From Candidatus Hydrogenedentota bacterium (GTDB lineage Bacteria > Hydrogenedentota > Hydrogenedentia > Hydrogenedentales > JAEUWI01), in contig JAHBVV010000002.1 of the NCBI GenBank assembly GCA_019637335.1, positions 248,001 through 312,000 of the forward strand: DNA of 64,000 nucleotides. Reading direction: 5' to 3'. The notes under the pieces are model-generated. The model saw only the letters and a list, made by a program, of their open reading frames with translations, ran no database searches and was not told the origin of the DNA. Below, one piece after another: positions 53,880 to 63,089 of the stretch. Both the position numbers and the translations under genes were made by a program. How positions within the stretch are numbered: position 1 is the first letter of the stretch; each line of letters begins with the position of its first letter.

Positions 53880-54590
53880 ATGAATTCCCCCTTCCGCCGG
53901 ACCTCTATGCTTCTCGTCGCAACCGCCCTTCTCCTTCCCCTCGCGGCCGCGGCCCAGGAAGAGAAGGCGCCCGCCGTCAATCTTGATTCCGAACTGGCCA
54001 AAGAGTGCTACTCCGCGGGCATGATCATTGGCAAGAGCATTTCCGAGCCGGGCATCGAGCTGGACGTGGAAGCGTTCGTCGCCGGCTTCTCCGCCGCCCT
54101 CAAGGGCGAGGAAAGCGCTATGGATGACGAAGCCATGCGCGAGGCCTTCCGCGCGCTGCAGAACAAGCTCCGCGCCGCCGCGCAGGAAAAGGCCCAGGCG
54201 ATGGCCGTCTCCTCCAAAGCCGAGGGCGACGCATTCCTGGCCGAGAATGCCCAAAAGGAAGGCGTCAAGACCACCGACAGCGGCCTGCAATACCGCGTAA
54301 TCAAGGATGGCGACGGCCCCATGCCCCAGAGCACGGACCGGGTGTCCGTATACTACAAGGGAACCTTCATTAACGGCGAGGAGTTCGACAGCTCCCTGGA
54401 GGAGCCGGTGACCTTCGGCGTGACCCAGGTTATCCGGGGCTGGACCGAGGCGCTCATGATGATGAAGGTCGGCTCGAAGTGGGAACTCGCCATCCCCAGC
54501 GATTTGGCCTACGGACCGCAAGGCAACCCGAGCATCCCGCCGAACTCCGTGCTCCTTTTTGAAGTCGAGCTGCTGGGTATCGCCGAGTAA
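53880..54590 (+). CDS. FKBP-type peptidyl-prolyl isomerase with FkpA-like N-terminus
   Basis: This 236-aa protein has a signal peptide (RRTSMLLVATALLLPLAAAA). A helical dimerisation domain follows (about 30-130, YSAGMIIGKSISEPGIELDV), then an FKBP domain (about 140-236). The latter has RVSVYYKGTFINGEEFDSSL, VTFGVTQVIRGWTEALMMMK, VGSKWELAIPSDLAYG and LLFEVELLGI. It catalyses proline cis-trans isomerisation of periplasmic proteins. The ATG at 53880 has AAGGATGATG upstream and begins the signal peptide. A strong terminator follows at 54615. Confidence 0.93.
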   Translation: MNSPFRRTSMLLVATALLLPLAAAAQEEKAPAVNLDSELAKECYSAGMIIGKSISEPGIELDVEAFVAGFSAALKGEESAMDDEAMREAFRALQNKLRAAAQEKAQAMAVSSKAEGDAFLAENAQKEGVKTTDSGLQYRVIKDGDGPMPQSTDRVSVYYKGTFINGEEFDSSLEEPVTFGVTQVIRGWTEALMMMKVGSKWELAIPSDLAYGPQGNPSIPPNSVLLFEVELLGIAE

Positions 54591-54614
54591 CTTCGCCCAT
54601 TGATCAAACTGCCT

Positions 54615-54652
54615 GGCAGCCGCTCCGAGTATTGGGCGGCTGCCATTTTTTT
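54615..54652 (+). terminator. Intrinsic terminator of the FKBP gene
   Basis: GGCAGCCG (54615-54622) pairs with CGGCTGCC (54637-54644), followed by ATTTTTTT, about 25 bases after the stop. Confidence 0.9.
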
Positions 54653-54717
54653 AACATTTCAGCGGTCTGAAGTGCGGAACAGTATGTGTTTTTGATAATG
54701 GAGCCGGTGTGCATGGT

Positions 54718-54762
54718 GCGCCGTCGGCGCAATCTGCCGGCGGGCCGCCGGCGCTCCATAGT
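54718..54762. repeat. Solitary REP-A right-half unit
   Basis: TGCGCCGTCGGCGCAATC followed by GCCGGCGGGCCGCCGGCGCT and CCAT matches the right ends of the REP-A elements at 7739-7775 and 8819-8861. No partner unit is within a few hundred bases. Confidence 0.75.
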
Positions 54763-54865
54763 TGCACGTAGCCTTAAATTCAACAAGTTGCTCTAGTTTG
54801 GCCACGGTATTTCGTTCGGCCAAAGTGATACCCATTTTTTACCCGCGTCCCGAGGAGCCCGCATC

Positions 54866-55567
54866 GTGACAACCAAACTGGTCCTTTTGCTCGCGTTCGC
54901 CGCGCTCGCCACCTTGATTGGCGGTCCGCTCGGCGCCTGGTTCGGCCTCCTGCCGCCGCTCGCGGGCGCCGGAATCTTCCTGGTCAGCGGCCTACTCGGC
55001 GTTGCGGCCATGATCGCCGGCGCCGCCGTGGCCGTGCAGCATCAGGCCTATTTTGCCGCCATGATCGGCATGCTCGGCTGTCTCCCCGCCGTCGCGGTGG
55101 CGGCGGCTGTCCTCGGGGGCCTGCGCCATCCCGCGATTAACGACATCGCCACCGACCTGGACGATCCGCCCGCTCTTTCCGCCGCCGCGGCGTTGCCGGA
55201 AAACGCGGGTCGCGACCTGGCCTTCCCTCCGGAAAATGCGCCCATCATCCGCGAGCACTACCCCGAACTCGCGCCGCTCCGCGTCAATCAGCCCCCCGAA
55301 ACCGTCTACCGCCGCGCGCGAAGCCTCGCCACGGCGCGGGGATTCTCGTGGGAAATCACGGACGAAAGTCTGGAGGGCCTGCGCTTTGAAGCCACCGCAA
55401 GCACCCGCCTGTTCCGCTGGAAGGACGATATCGCACTGCGCATCCGGCCCAACGGCGAAGGCGGCGCGATCATCGACATGCGATCCAAGTCCCGCGAAGG
55501 CAAGGGCGACCTGGGCGCAAACGAGCGCCGTATCCGGAAGTTCCTCGAAGCCCTCGCCAACCCCTGA
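54866..55567 (+). CDS. DUF1499 membrane protein
   Basis: This 233-aa protein has three N-terminal hydrophobic helices (LVLLLAFAALATLIGGPLGA; IFLVSGLLGVAAMIAGAAVA; MIGMLGCLPAVAVAAAVLGG). A soluble DUF1499 domain follows, starting HPAINDIATDLDDPPAL and ending in IIDMRSKSREGKGDLGANER with RIRKFLEAL. The start is GTG 54866 with CGAGGAGCCC upstream. Biochemical role unknown; members are often stand-alone envelope proteins. Confidence 0.85.
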   Translation: MTTKLVLLLAFAALATLIGGPLGAWFGLLPPLAGAGIFLVSGLLGVAAMIAGAAVAVQHQAYFAAMIGMLGCLPAVAVAAAVLGGLRHPAINDIATDLDDPPALSAAAALPENAGRDLAFPPENAPIIREHYPELAPLRVNQPPETVYRRARSLATARGFSWEITDESLEGLRFEATASTRLFRWKDDIALRIRPNGEGGAIIDMRSKSREGKGDLGANERRIRKFLEALANP

Positions 55568-55629
55568 CGCCACAAGACAACACCCGCGATCCCGCTCAAA
55601 CACACCCCTTAAATATAACAACACCTATA

Positions 55630-55664
55630 CTGTCAACTGTCAACTGTCAACTGTCAACTGTCAA
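55630..55664. repeat. Five tandem CTGTCAA heptamers
   Basis: Five perfect copies of CTGTCAA, then CTGATA. The array spans the stop codon (55647-55649) and last residues of the sugar dehydrogenase (QLTVDS). Because seven is not a multiple of three, copy-number change would alter the last residues, but every frame of the reverse complement soon meets TGA. Confidence 0.9.
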
Positions 55665-56858
55665 CTGATAGACCGCGCCCGCGCCGTAGTCCACGAGCAG
55701 CAATTCCCCCTCCGAATCCTCCCCGAACGAAGCCAGCCGGGTGATGGTAATCGCGCCGCTGTTCAGCGCCGCCGTCTCGTTGGCCACCGCCACCGAATCC
55801 CCGTCGCGCACCAGGCTGAACACCTCGCCGCTGATGAAGTCCGCGAAGAAATACGTACCGGCCAGGCCCGGGATGCCCGCGCCACGATACACGTAGCCCC
55901 CCGTGATGGACTGGCTTCCCTCCCGCGAGTATTCATAGATGGGATCGACGGCCCCGGGCAGCGCGCATTGCGTCTCACCGGGCCGGCAAATGCTCCCCTC
56001 CCGATTCCGCCAGCCATAGTTTTCCCCGCCCGCACTTTCTGCCGGCTGAAAATTGATCTCCTCCAGCGCGTTCTGCCCCACATCCGCGATCCACAGGTCG
56101 CCCGTCTCCCGGTCGAAACTCATGCGCCACGGATTGCGCAGGCCGTAGGCCCAGATCTCCGGCAGGGCGCCCGCAACGCCCACAAAGGGGTTGTCGGGCG
56201 GAACGGCGTACGGCGCGGCGCCATCCACATCGATCCGCAGGATCTTGCCCAGCAGTGTACCGAGGGACTGGCCGTTGTTCTGCGGGTCGTTGCCGCTGCC
56301 GCCGTCCCCGGACGCGACGTACAGGTAACCATCCGGCCCGAAGGCCAGCATGCCGCCGTTGTGGTTGTTGAACGGCTGCGGAATCGTCAACAACACCGAC
56401 GCGGTCGCGGGATCCGCCCGGTATTCGTCGTCCGCGAAGCGGCAATAGAGCGCCAGCACCGCCGCGCCCTCGGTGTTGGTGTAGTAGACGTAGAAGCGCC
56501 CGTTCGCCTCATAGGCGGGGTGGAAGGCCAGCCCCAGCAGGCCGCGCTCGCCGAGCGTGCTTCCGAGCAGCGGGGCGATATCCAGGAAGTGTTCCGCGCG
56601 TACGCCGCCGCCCTCGGCGATCCGGATCCGCCCGCCCTGCTCGACGATATAGACGCGGTCCGGCTGGCCCGGGGCCGCCGCCGCGAACAGGGGCCGGTCC
56701 AGGCCCTGAGCGACAAGCGCCAGGCGCAGCGCCGGCCCGGCGTCGGATTCGGGATTGCCCGTGTTGGGCAGCCCGCTCCCCGGGATCTCCGGGGCGGGGC
56801 ATCCAGCAAGGAAAATGGCCTGTATGATCAGAATTGGAACAAGCGCCAGCGATTTCAT
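55647..56858 (-). CDS. PQQ-dependent sugar dehydrogenase-type lipoprotein (GSDH family)
   Basis: This 403-aa protein has a lipoprotein signal with the lipobox LAGC (ILIIQAIFLAGCPAPEIPG). A six-bladed propeller of the glucose/sorbosone dehydrogenase family follows, with GERGLLGLAFHPAYEANGRF, FNNHNGGMLAFGPDGYLYVA, SGDGGSGNDPQNNGQSLGTL, WAYGLRNPWRMSFDRETGDL, WIADVGQNALEEINF and the later GGENYGW. The His in NHNGG and the Arg in GLRNPWR contact PQQ in family members. It is predicted to be membrane-anchored by Lgt and to oxidise aldose sugars; the true electron acceptor is unknown. The ATG at 56858 is preferred for the signal. Confidence 0.9.
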   Translation of the reverse strand: MKSLALVPILIIQAIFLAGCPAPEIPGSGLPNTGNPESDAGPALRLALVAQGLDRPLFAAAAPGQPDRVYIVEQGGRIRIAEGGGVRAEHFLDIAPLLGSTLGERGLLGLAFHPAYEANGRFYVYYTNTEGAAVLALYCRFADDEYRADPATASVLLTIPQPFNNHNGGMLAFGPDGYLYVASGDGGSGNDPQNNGQSLGTLLGKILRIDVDGAAPYAVPPDNPFVGVAGALPEIWAYGLRNPWRMSFDRETGDLWIADVGQNALEEINFQPAESAGGENYGWRNREGSICRPGETQCALPGAVDPIYEYSREGSQSITGGYVYRGAGIPGLAGTYFFADFISGEVFSLVRDGDSVAVANETAALNSGAITITRLASFGEDSEGELLLVDYGAGAVYQLTVDS

Positions 56859-57320
56859 GTACGTATCCACCAAATGTGTCACTATCCGCCCGGGTGAATG
56901 TCTGACTGTACCGCGTCCAGACTATGGCGAAGTCAGGAAAGTCTCGATTATTGCAGTTCGCCGAAAACCCACTATGATACGGGCTTTCAGCCCTGGCGGA
57001 AATCCTTGCCATTTTACCTGGGCCTGCAGCCCAGGCTGATATGATCCGCACCTTCGGCGCCGAAGAAAACGCAGTCAGGGCCGAAGGCCTGTTTTATTCC
57101 AGCCTGGGCCATCGGCCCAGGAAAACCGATCCGATAGTGTGGAAGGGCTGAAGGCCCGCTCCATAGCGCTTGTAACGCATCGGTACTATCCAAACTACAC
57201 CCATCCGCCCGGCTCACTTTGCAACCAACACGGCCAGCTTATAGAATAACCCTTCTGTTCAATGCGCCGCACCACGGCTGGCGCCCCCCCACCCTAAGCG
57301 ATCGAAAGGACACTGTCAAT
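56859..57320. repeat. Intergenic cluster of five short palindromes
   Basis: Hairpins are GGGCTTTCAGCCC (56981), CCTGGGCCTGCAGCCCAGG (57017), CAGGGCCGAAGGCCTG (57076), CCTGGGCCATCGGCCCAGG (57103) and GGGCTGAAGGCCC (57144). Two share the arms CCTGGGC/GCCCAGG with different loops. No gene is seen. GAAAGGA at 57304-57310 is the RBS of the next gene. Confidence 0.7.
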
Positions 57321-58571
57321 ATGCTCGAAGTCAAGGGATTCCGCGGGCTCCGCTACCAGCAGGCCGCCGTGCCCAATCTGGATGACGCCATCACGCCGCC
57401 CTACGACGTAATCACGCCGGAAGAACGCGCTGGGCTGGCCGATCGCAGCCCATACAGCCTGGTTCACCTTATTCTCCCGGAAGCGCGAGATGGCCGCGAA
57501 AAGTATGAGGACGCCGCCGCGACGCTGGAGGCGTGGATCGCCCAGGGCGTCCTGAAACAGGACGATGCCCCCGGCGTCTACCTGCTCCGGCAGCACTTCA
57601 CCGATCTCGACGGCGCCCCGCAGGTGCGCAAGGCCTTCTTCGCCATCATCCGCCTGCCGGAAGCCGATGAGAACTACGTGCTCGGGCACGAGCGCACCTT
57701 CGCCAAGCCGGTGGAGGATCGCCTGCGCCTCACCGAAGCGACCGAAGCGAATCTCGGGGCCGTTTTCGGGCTCTACGCCGACCCGGCGGGCGTCTTGGCG
57801 CCCCTTTTGAACCAGATGGAGAAGCAGCCGCCCGAAGCGGTCGCCCACACCATCGACGGAGTCAAGCAGGAGTTCTGGCGCGCCGATGACGATACGCTCG
57901 TGCGCGATTTCTTCAAGGAGCAAACCATCTACATCGCCGATGGGCACCACCGCTTCCAGACCGCCTGCGCCTACCGCGACGCGCTGCGCGAGAAGGGCGC
58001 GCTGCCGCCCGATCACCCGGCGAACTTCGCGCTGATGGGCTTTGTCGCGTTCGACGACCCCGGGCTCAAGATCTATCCGCCCCACCGCGTGGTGGCGCCG
58101 CCGGAAGGCTTCGACGCGGACGCCTTCCTGCGCGATCTGGGCGCCTGGTTCCGGATCACGCCGGTGGCGAGCGAGCTGCCCGCCGCCGTGAAGGCCGCCG
58201 CCGACCTCGGGACACTGGGCGTGGCGATCCCGGGCAAGGGCGATTATCTGCTGGAATTCACCGGTGACCGCGTCGAATTCCTGGGGGATGACCGCGGGCC
58301 GTCCTGGCGCGACCTGGACGTGGCGCTGCTGCACCGCGGCATTATCGAACGCGTGCTCGGCATTCCCGAAGGCACGGTGTTCACCTACGAGAAAAGCGCG
58401 GCGGGCGCCATGAAGGCGGCGCACGAGGGCGGAAACCTCTCGTTCATCCTCCAGCCCACGCCGGCGGAACAGATCTGCGCCTGCGCCGACGCGAAGGAGC
58501 CCATGCCGCAAAAATCGACCTATTTCTTCCCCAAGCTGTGCAGCGGCGCGGTCATCCACCGCCTGAAGTAA
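57321..58571 (+). CDS. DUF1015 family protein
   Basis: This 416-aa cytoplasmic protein matches DUF1015: KGFRGLRYQQAAVPNLDDAI then TPPYDVITPEERAGL at the N-terminus, RSPYSLVHLILPE, YVLGHERTF, the strongly conserved IYIADGHHRFQTACAYRDAL, and ALMGFVAFDDPGLKIYPPHR. SAAGAMKAA and QKSTYFFPKLCSGAVIHRL close the domain. The His-rich ADGHHR loop suggests metal or nucleotide chemistry; the function of the family is not settled. The ATG at 57321 starts the family match. Confidence 0.92.
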   Translation: MLEVKGFRGLRYQQAAVPNLDDAITPPYDVITPEERAGLADRSPYSLVHLILPEARDGREKYEDAAATLEAWIAQGVLKQDDAPGVYLLRQHFTDLDGAPQVRKAFFAIIRLPEADENYVLGHERTFAKPVEDRLRLTEATEANLGAVFGLYADPAGVLAPLLNQMEKQPPEAVAHTIDGVKQEFWRADDDTLVRDFFKEQTIYIADGHHRFQTACAYRDALREKGALPPDHPANFALMGFVAFDDPGLKIYPPHRVVAPPEGFDADAFLRDLGAWFRITPVASELPAAVKAAADLGTLGVAIPGKGDYLLEFTGDRVEFLGDDRGPSWRDLDVALLHRGIIERVLGIPEGTVFTYEKSAAGAMKAAHEGGNLSFILQPTPAEQICACADAKEPMPQKSTYFFPKLCSGAVIHRLK

Positions 58572-58583
58572 TCGATAAGAACG

Positions 58584-58618
58584 GGGCCAGAAGGCGATCG
58601 TCCCCCTTCTGGCCCCGA
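58584..58618. terminator. Bidirectional terminator-like hairpin
   Basis: GGGGCCAGAAGG pairs perfectly with CCTTCTGGCCCC across a 10-11 base loop, between the convergent DUF1015 and MipA-like genes. GAATGTATTTTG follows on the plus strand. Confidence 0.7.
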
Positions 58619-58650
58619 ATGTATTTTGCGCGCGGACAGACGCCGTCCGG

Positions 58651-59553
58651 TCAGTCCCCGAAGCGCCACGAATACGTGATTCCGAACAGCGCGGTGAATT
58701 GGTCTTCGGATCCGCCGGGCCCCTCCACGATCGGGCTGTCCGCCGCGTCGCCGATGAGCCGCGCGTATCGAAGCGCCGCCAGCAAGGCCACCCGGTCGGT
58801 GAACTCGTGGTCGAAGCGGATACCGATGCCCGCGTCCTTGAATCCGGCGTCCGCGTCGTAGCGGCTGTATATGCTGCGGAACGCCTGGCGCCGGTCGATG
58901 CTGAAGAACGCGTCCATGTACGTGTCGTTCGCCCACGTGGTGGACGCTTCGATGCCCAGGCGCGTTCGCTCGGAAAACGGGATGCGGGTGCCCAGGCCCA
59001 ATTGCGCCGTGAAGCCGTCGTGCCCGCCCGCGATCTCCTGGCGCAGCGAAAGCCGCGTCTGTACCGGCCCGGTGCGCAGGTAGGTATCCACGCCGGCGTC
59101 CAGCCCGGTATTCACATCGCCCAGCCCGCGCAGATAGCGGCTGTCCCCGCGCGTGAAGAAGAGGAAGTCGTTGTCCTCCTCCCGCGACGCCGAGGGGTTC
59201 AGCGCCGGCTCGATACGCAACTGGACTTTCTTGAACTCACTTTCCGCGCCGTTCTCCCAGCGATAGAGCCGGTACGAAAGCCCCCGCAGCGACAGATTGA
59301 ACCCGTGAAAGTTCCGGACTTCAATGATCGGCACGGGAAACACGCTGTGATCCTTCGCGCCCTCAAAATCCGGAAGCACCAGCCCCCCCGCGCCCAGGGA
59401 CACCGTGGTCACCGAATCCTCGTCCACCGGCGTCGCCAGCACATCCTCGGCGGTCGACGGTTTCGTGGTAGTGACCGCCAAAAACACGATCGCCAACCGG
59501 GCCAGACCCCGAAAGAACACATTGCCGAAAGCGGTGACAGGACGGTACTGCAT
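58651..59553 (-). CDS. MipA/OmpV-like outer membrane protein
   Basis: This 300-aa protein has an N-terminal signal (LARLAIVFLAVTTTKPSTA). A beta-barrel pattern of alternating residues follows, starting LGAGGLVLPDFEGAKDHSVF then PVPIIEVRNFHGFNLSLRGL. LRQEIAGGHDGFTAQLGLGT is typical of MipA/OmpV. It ends in YSWRF then GD, close to a terminal-aromatic barrel end. It probably interacts with peptidoglycan machinery or forms a channel. The ATG at 59553 was used; a GTG two codons upstream (59559) is also possible given GGGAG before it. It is divergent from the sulfatase. Confidence 0.82.
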   Translation of the reverse strand: MQYRPVTAFGNVFFRGLARLAIVFLAVTTTKPSTAEDVLATPVDEDSVTTVSLGAGGLVLPDFEGAKDHSVFPVPIIEVRNFHGFNLSLRGLSYRLYRWENGAESEFKKVQLRIEPALNPSASREEDNDFLFFTRGDSRYLRGLGDVNTGLDAGVDTYLRTGPVQTRLSLRQEIAGGHDGFTAQLGLGTRIPFSERTRLGIEASTTWANDTYMDAFFSIDRRQAFRSIYSRYDADAGFKDAGIGIRFDHEFTDRVALLAALRYARLIGDAADSPIVEGPGGSEDQFTALFGITYSWRFGD

Positions 59554-59763
59554 GAACACGGAGGCTCCCTTTTTCGCTGTTGCGTTGCTGGAAGGCCAGT
59601 ATACGGACCCCGCCGCCACCGATCCACCTGCATCCCGTGGTCGTTCGACGCGCCCTCCGCTCGGGTTTGCGGCCCGGGGCCGCCCTGTGCTATCGAAGAC
59701 GCAGGCAGCAACCCGGGCGCGGCGATTTCCGCCGCCCCGGGCGGGCCACACGGAGGAGAACGC

Positions 59764-61131
59764 ATGTACAAACATCTGAACCTGGGCGCCATCGCGCTCG
59801 TTGCCCTGATCGCCCTGATCTCGCATCGCGCCGCCGCCCGGGATGCGCCGCCAAACGTCATCATCATCTACACCGACGACCAGGGAACGGTGGACGCGGG
59901 AGCCTATGGCGCGGTCGACCTGAAAACCCCGGGCATCGACCGCATCGCGCGGGAGGGCGTCCGCTTCACCCAGTTCTACGCGCCCGCGCCCGTGTGTTCG
60001 CCGTCGCGCGCGGGCCTGCTCACCGGCCGCTACCCCGTCCGCGCGGGCGTGCCGGGGAATGTGCCCTCCCGTCGCGGCCACGAAGGCGGCATGCCCCCCG
60101 AGCAGTACACGCTCGCGGAGCTCTTCCGGGACGCGGGCTACCGCACGGCGCACATCGGCAAATGGCACCTGGGCCACACGCCGGAGACCATGCCGAACGA
60201 GCAGGGCTTCGACTACTCCTACGGCCACATGGGCGGCTGTATCGACAACTACTCCCACTTCTTCTACTGGGCGGGCCCGAACCAGCATGACCTGTACCGG
60301 AACGGCGAGGAAATCTTCGAGAACGGCCAGTTCTTCCCGGACCGCATGGTGGAGGAGGCCGCGGGCTTCATGCGGGACCACCGCGACGCGCCGTTCTTTA
60401 TCTACTTCGCGATGAACGCGCCGCACTACCCCTACCAGGGCGAGCCGGAATGGCTGGAACACTACCGCGGCGCGGGAACACCCTACCCCCGCGATCTCTA
60501 CGCGGCGTTCCTGAGCACCCTGGATGAACGCGTCGGAAGCCTCCTGGACGCCCTCGATGCGCTGGGGCTGGCGGAAGACACCATCGTCGTGTTTCAGTCG
60601 GACCACGGGCATTCGGTGGAGGAGCGCGCACACTTCGGCGGCGGAAGCGCCGGCCCCTACCGCGGCGCCAAGTTCAGCCTCTTCGAGGGCGGCATCCGCG
60701 TGCCCGCGATCATCCGGTGGCCGGGCAAACTGGAAGCGGGCGGCGTCCGCGACCAGATGGCGCATGGCTGCGACTGGTTTCCCACGCTGGCGGCACTCTG
60801 CGGCATCTCCACCGCCGATCGCGACCTGGATGGAAAGAGCCTGGCGGCGCTGCTGAATGATCCGGCGGCCCCCTCCCCGCACGAGGCCCTGCACTGGTAC
60901 GTGGGCGGGGCGGAGCAGCCGCAGTGGGCCGTGCGCCAGGGCGACTGGAAGCTCATCGGCCAGCCGCGCGACCCCACCTTGCCCGCGGGCGAATCGCTCC
61001 CGCCCCATGTCCTCGTTAACCTGCGCGAAGACCCCGGCGAGCGGGAAAATCGGGTTGAGTCCGATCCGGACGTCTTCCAGCGCCTGCTCGCGCTGCACGA
61101 GGCCTGGGCCGCCGGCGCGACCGCGGAGTAG
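59764..61131 (+). CDS. Secreted Cys-type sulfatase
   Basis: This 455-aa protein has a signal peptide (LGAIALVALIALISHRAAA). The alkaline-phosphatase-superfamily fold follows, with NVIIIYTDDQGTVDAGAYGA (metal Asp pair) and the active-site CSPSRAGLLTGRYPVR, whose Cys (C-x-P-S-R) must be oxidised to formylglycine. It also has HIGKWHLGH, VVFQSDHGHS (metal Asp/His) and AKFSLFEGGIRVPAI. It hydrolyses a sulfate ester, probably of a polysaccharide. The RBS is GGAGGAGAAC. The maturing FGE must be encoded elsewhere, since the FGE-like domain at 52080 lacks the catalytic Cys pair. Confidence 0.95.
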   Translation: MYKHLNLGAIALVALIALISHRAAARDAPPNVIIIYTDDQGTVDAGAYGAVDLKTPGIDRIAREGVRFTQFYAPAPVCSPSRAGLLTGRYPVRAGVPGNVPSRRGHEGGMPPEQYTLAELFRDAGYRTAHIGKWHLGHTPETMPNEQGFDYSYGHMGGCIDNYSHFFYWAGPNQHDLYRNGEEIFENGQFFPDRMVEEAAGFMRDHRDAPFFIYFAMNAPHYPYQGEPEWLEHYRGAGTPYPRDLYAAFLSTLDERVGSLLDALDALGLAEDTIVVFQSDHGHSVEERAHFGGGSAGPYRGAKFSLFEGGIRVPAIIRWPGKLEAGGVRDQMAHGCDWFPTLAALCGISTADRDLDGKSLAALLNDPAAPSPHEALHWYVGGAEQPQWAVRQGDWKLIGQPRDPTLPAGESLPPHVLVNLREDPGERENRVESDPDVFQRLLALHEAWAAGATAE

Positions 61132-61146
61132 CTGCCCCGGAAAAGC

Positions 61147-61182
61147 AAAAAAACCGCCCGGCGCGGTGTGCGCGCCGGGCGG
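61147..61182 (-). terminator. Intrinsic terminator of tRNA-Glu
   Basis: A perfect 12-bp stem CCGCCCGGCGCG / CGCGCCGGGCGG with a 5-base loop is followed on the minus strand by TTTTTTTGCTTTT, just after the tRNA 3' end. A-rich flanks make it usable by the sulfatase transcript on the other strand too. Confidence 0.9.
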
Positions 61183-61193
61183 GAGCCAAAAAA

Positions 61194-61271
<78 letters not shown>

Positions 61272-61397
61272 GTTGTGGAAACGGTGGTTGCTGGATGGAG
61301 GCGGGGATTGCTCAACGTGTCCAAGCCAGCGAAGGATGCAGACTATAGCACGCGCGGAAGGGGCAAGTCAAACCACGCGCGCCGAAAAGCAGTCCGA

Positions 61398-62603
61398 TCA
61401 GGCCGGCTGGCCCGCGACCGCCAGGTCCTCGGCCAGATCCTTCTGGAGCCGGTCCACCGCGATCTGGGATCCGCGGGGATCTTCGTCCAGCAGCAGGCCG
61501 CGAAGCTTGCAGCCGAACGCGCCCACCCACTCCTGCTGCCGGGCGTAGGCCAGCAGCATGTCGAAGAAGTCGCCATCCAGATGCGGGCAGGGGAGCGATC
61601 CGGCGAGCGCGCGATCCGTGTTGGCGCGATCAAAGACCGGTTCGTCCTGAAGGTAGTAGCGGTAGAGCGAAAGCGACGCGTTCGCCACCTGCTCCGCGCG
61701 CGTGATTTCGCCGTCCAGGCGCGGCTGGAAGCCCATCTGGCAGCCCGAGGGATTCAGCGTCCGCGTGGCCCAGTCGTTGAGTTCGCGCAGTTTGCACGGG
61801 TTGGGGTTCGTCAGATGGTAGGTCTGTCCCGAGGCCCCTTCCCGCTCGACGATCCGCCACAGCGCATCGGCGACCCAATCCACGGGAATCAGATTCAGCG
61901 TCGATTCGGGGTTGCCCTGAAGCCGCAAACTCTCGCCCACGGGAAGCTGGCCGCGCTCGACCACATCCACCATGCGCAGGATGCTGTAAAAATTGTGGAA
62001 CTGGCTGATGAGGCCGCCGTCAAGCGCTCCGACGATAACCGAGGGGCGGAAGATCGCGCCGCGAACGCGGCCGCTGGCGAGCGCCTCGCCAAACAGGCAC
62101 TCCGCCTCGCGCTTCGTCCGCTCGTAGGTGTTTTTGCACACCGTGTCCAGCAATTCGTTCTCGAGCGCCCGGCCCGTGTGCATCCCGGCCACATACGCCG
62201 TGCTCACGTGATAGAGCGGCACGTCCGTGCCGTCGAGGAGGTTGATCATATGGCGCAGCCCGTCCACATTCGCGGCCTGCAACTCAAAGTCCTTCTTCGG
62301 GTTAAAACTGATGCTGGCGGCGCAGTGGATGACCATGTCCAACTCGCCGCGAAGCGCTTCGCGCTGCGCATCGCTGAGCCCCAGATCCGGCGCACAGGTA
62401 TCGCCCAGCAGGATTCGGACTTCGTCCAGACGCCCGGCATAGCCCGGCAACGCCAACACCGCCTCCAGCCGCTGGCGCGCCTGCTCCAGGGTGGCATCAC
62501 GCATCAATACTACCGGGGCAAATCCACGCTCGAGCGCGCGGCCGAGAACCCAGCTACCCAGGATTCCGGTTCCGCCGGTTATCAATATTGATCGCTTATC
62601 CAT
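61398..62603 (-). CDS. NAD(P)-binding reductase of the extended SDR / thioester-reductase-like family
   Basis: This 401-aa protein has the N-terminal cofactor loop ILITGGTGILGSWVLGRALE. VIHCAASISFNPKKDFELQA and ANVDGL, the catalytic Tyr and Lys in NTYERTKREAE, and the family-like FRPSVIVGALDGG follow. It fits the NAD_binding_4 (male-sterility or fatty acyl/thioester reductase) group. The substrate could be an acyl-CoA, an acyl carrier thioester or a nucleotide sugar. The C-terminal about 100 residues (CQMGFQPRLDGEITRAEQVA and onward) are variable. It stands alone upstream of tRNA-Glu. Confidence 0.85.
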   Translation of the reverse strand: MDKRSILITGGTGILGSWVLGRALERGFAPVVLMRDATLEQARQRLEAVLALPGYAGRLDEVRILLGDTCAPDLGLSDAQREALRGELDMVIHCAASISFNPKKDFELQAANVDGLRHMINLLDGTDVPLYHVSTAYVAGMHTGRALENELLDTVCKNTYERTKREAECLFGEALASGRVRGAIFRPSVIVGALDGGLISQFHNFYSILRMVDVVERGQLPVGESLRLQGNPESTLNLIPVDWVADALWRIVEREGASGQTYHLTNPNPCKLRELNDWATRTLNPSGCQMGFQPRLDGEITRAEQVANASLSLYRYYLQDEPVFDRANTDRALAGSLPCPHLDGDFFDMLLAYARQQEWVGAFGCKLRGLLLDEDPRGSQIAVDRLQKDLAEDLAVAGQPA

Positions 62604-63089
62604 ACAACTCCTTTCGATACCTCTAGATTACGTGCGCCCGTGGCGCGAATACTGTCACGCCCGAGGACCGGGCGCCGTATGTTCGGGACTCCCACCCATA
62701 GATACCGCCGAGGCAAAGGTTCCGTTACAGAAGACCAGGAAATACGGCAAGAGGAGAGGACTTCGAACCTTCCATCGCGGGTCACCGCCGCCGGTTGCAA
62801 TCGCCGAACGTACGGTGCATTAGGGTAGAGTGTAGCAGAAAAGGCTGTCAAAATCTATCTTTTCCACGCCGGCTTGCCGCCGAAAAACTGTCACTCGCGC
62901 CGCCGGGATCCACGCCGCAATTCGGTGCAAACGGCGTCGCGCGGAACGAAACACGCCCGGATCGGCCAAACCTGCGTGGAAATCCACGCTTTGGAGGGGT
63001 CGCGCGGGGTCCCGGCGTACTGGCGCCGGGCCGGACCCGGTGGTAGAATGAGGCAGATATAGATGCCGCAAGCCCCCCACGGAGCCGCC
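62604..63089. other. Intergenic region before the RSH gene
   Basis: This 486-base divergent spacer has no supportable gene, repeat or strong promoter pair. TAGAAT at 63044-63049 is a possible -10 for the RelA/SpoT homologue but lacks a clear -35. Confidence 0.4.
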
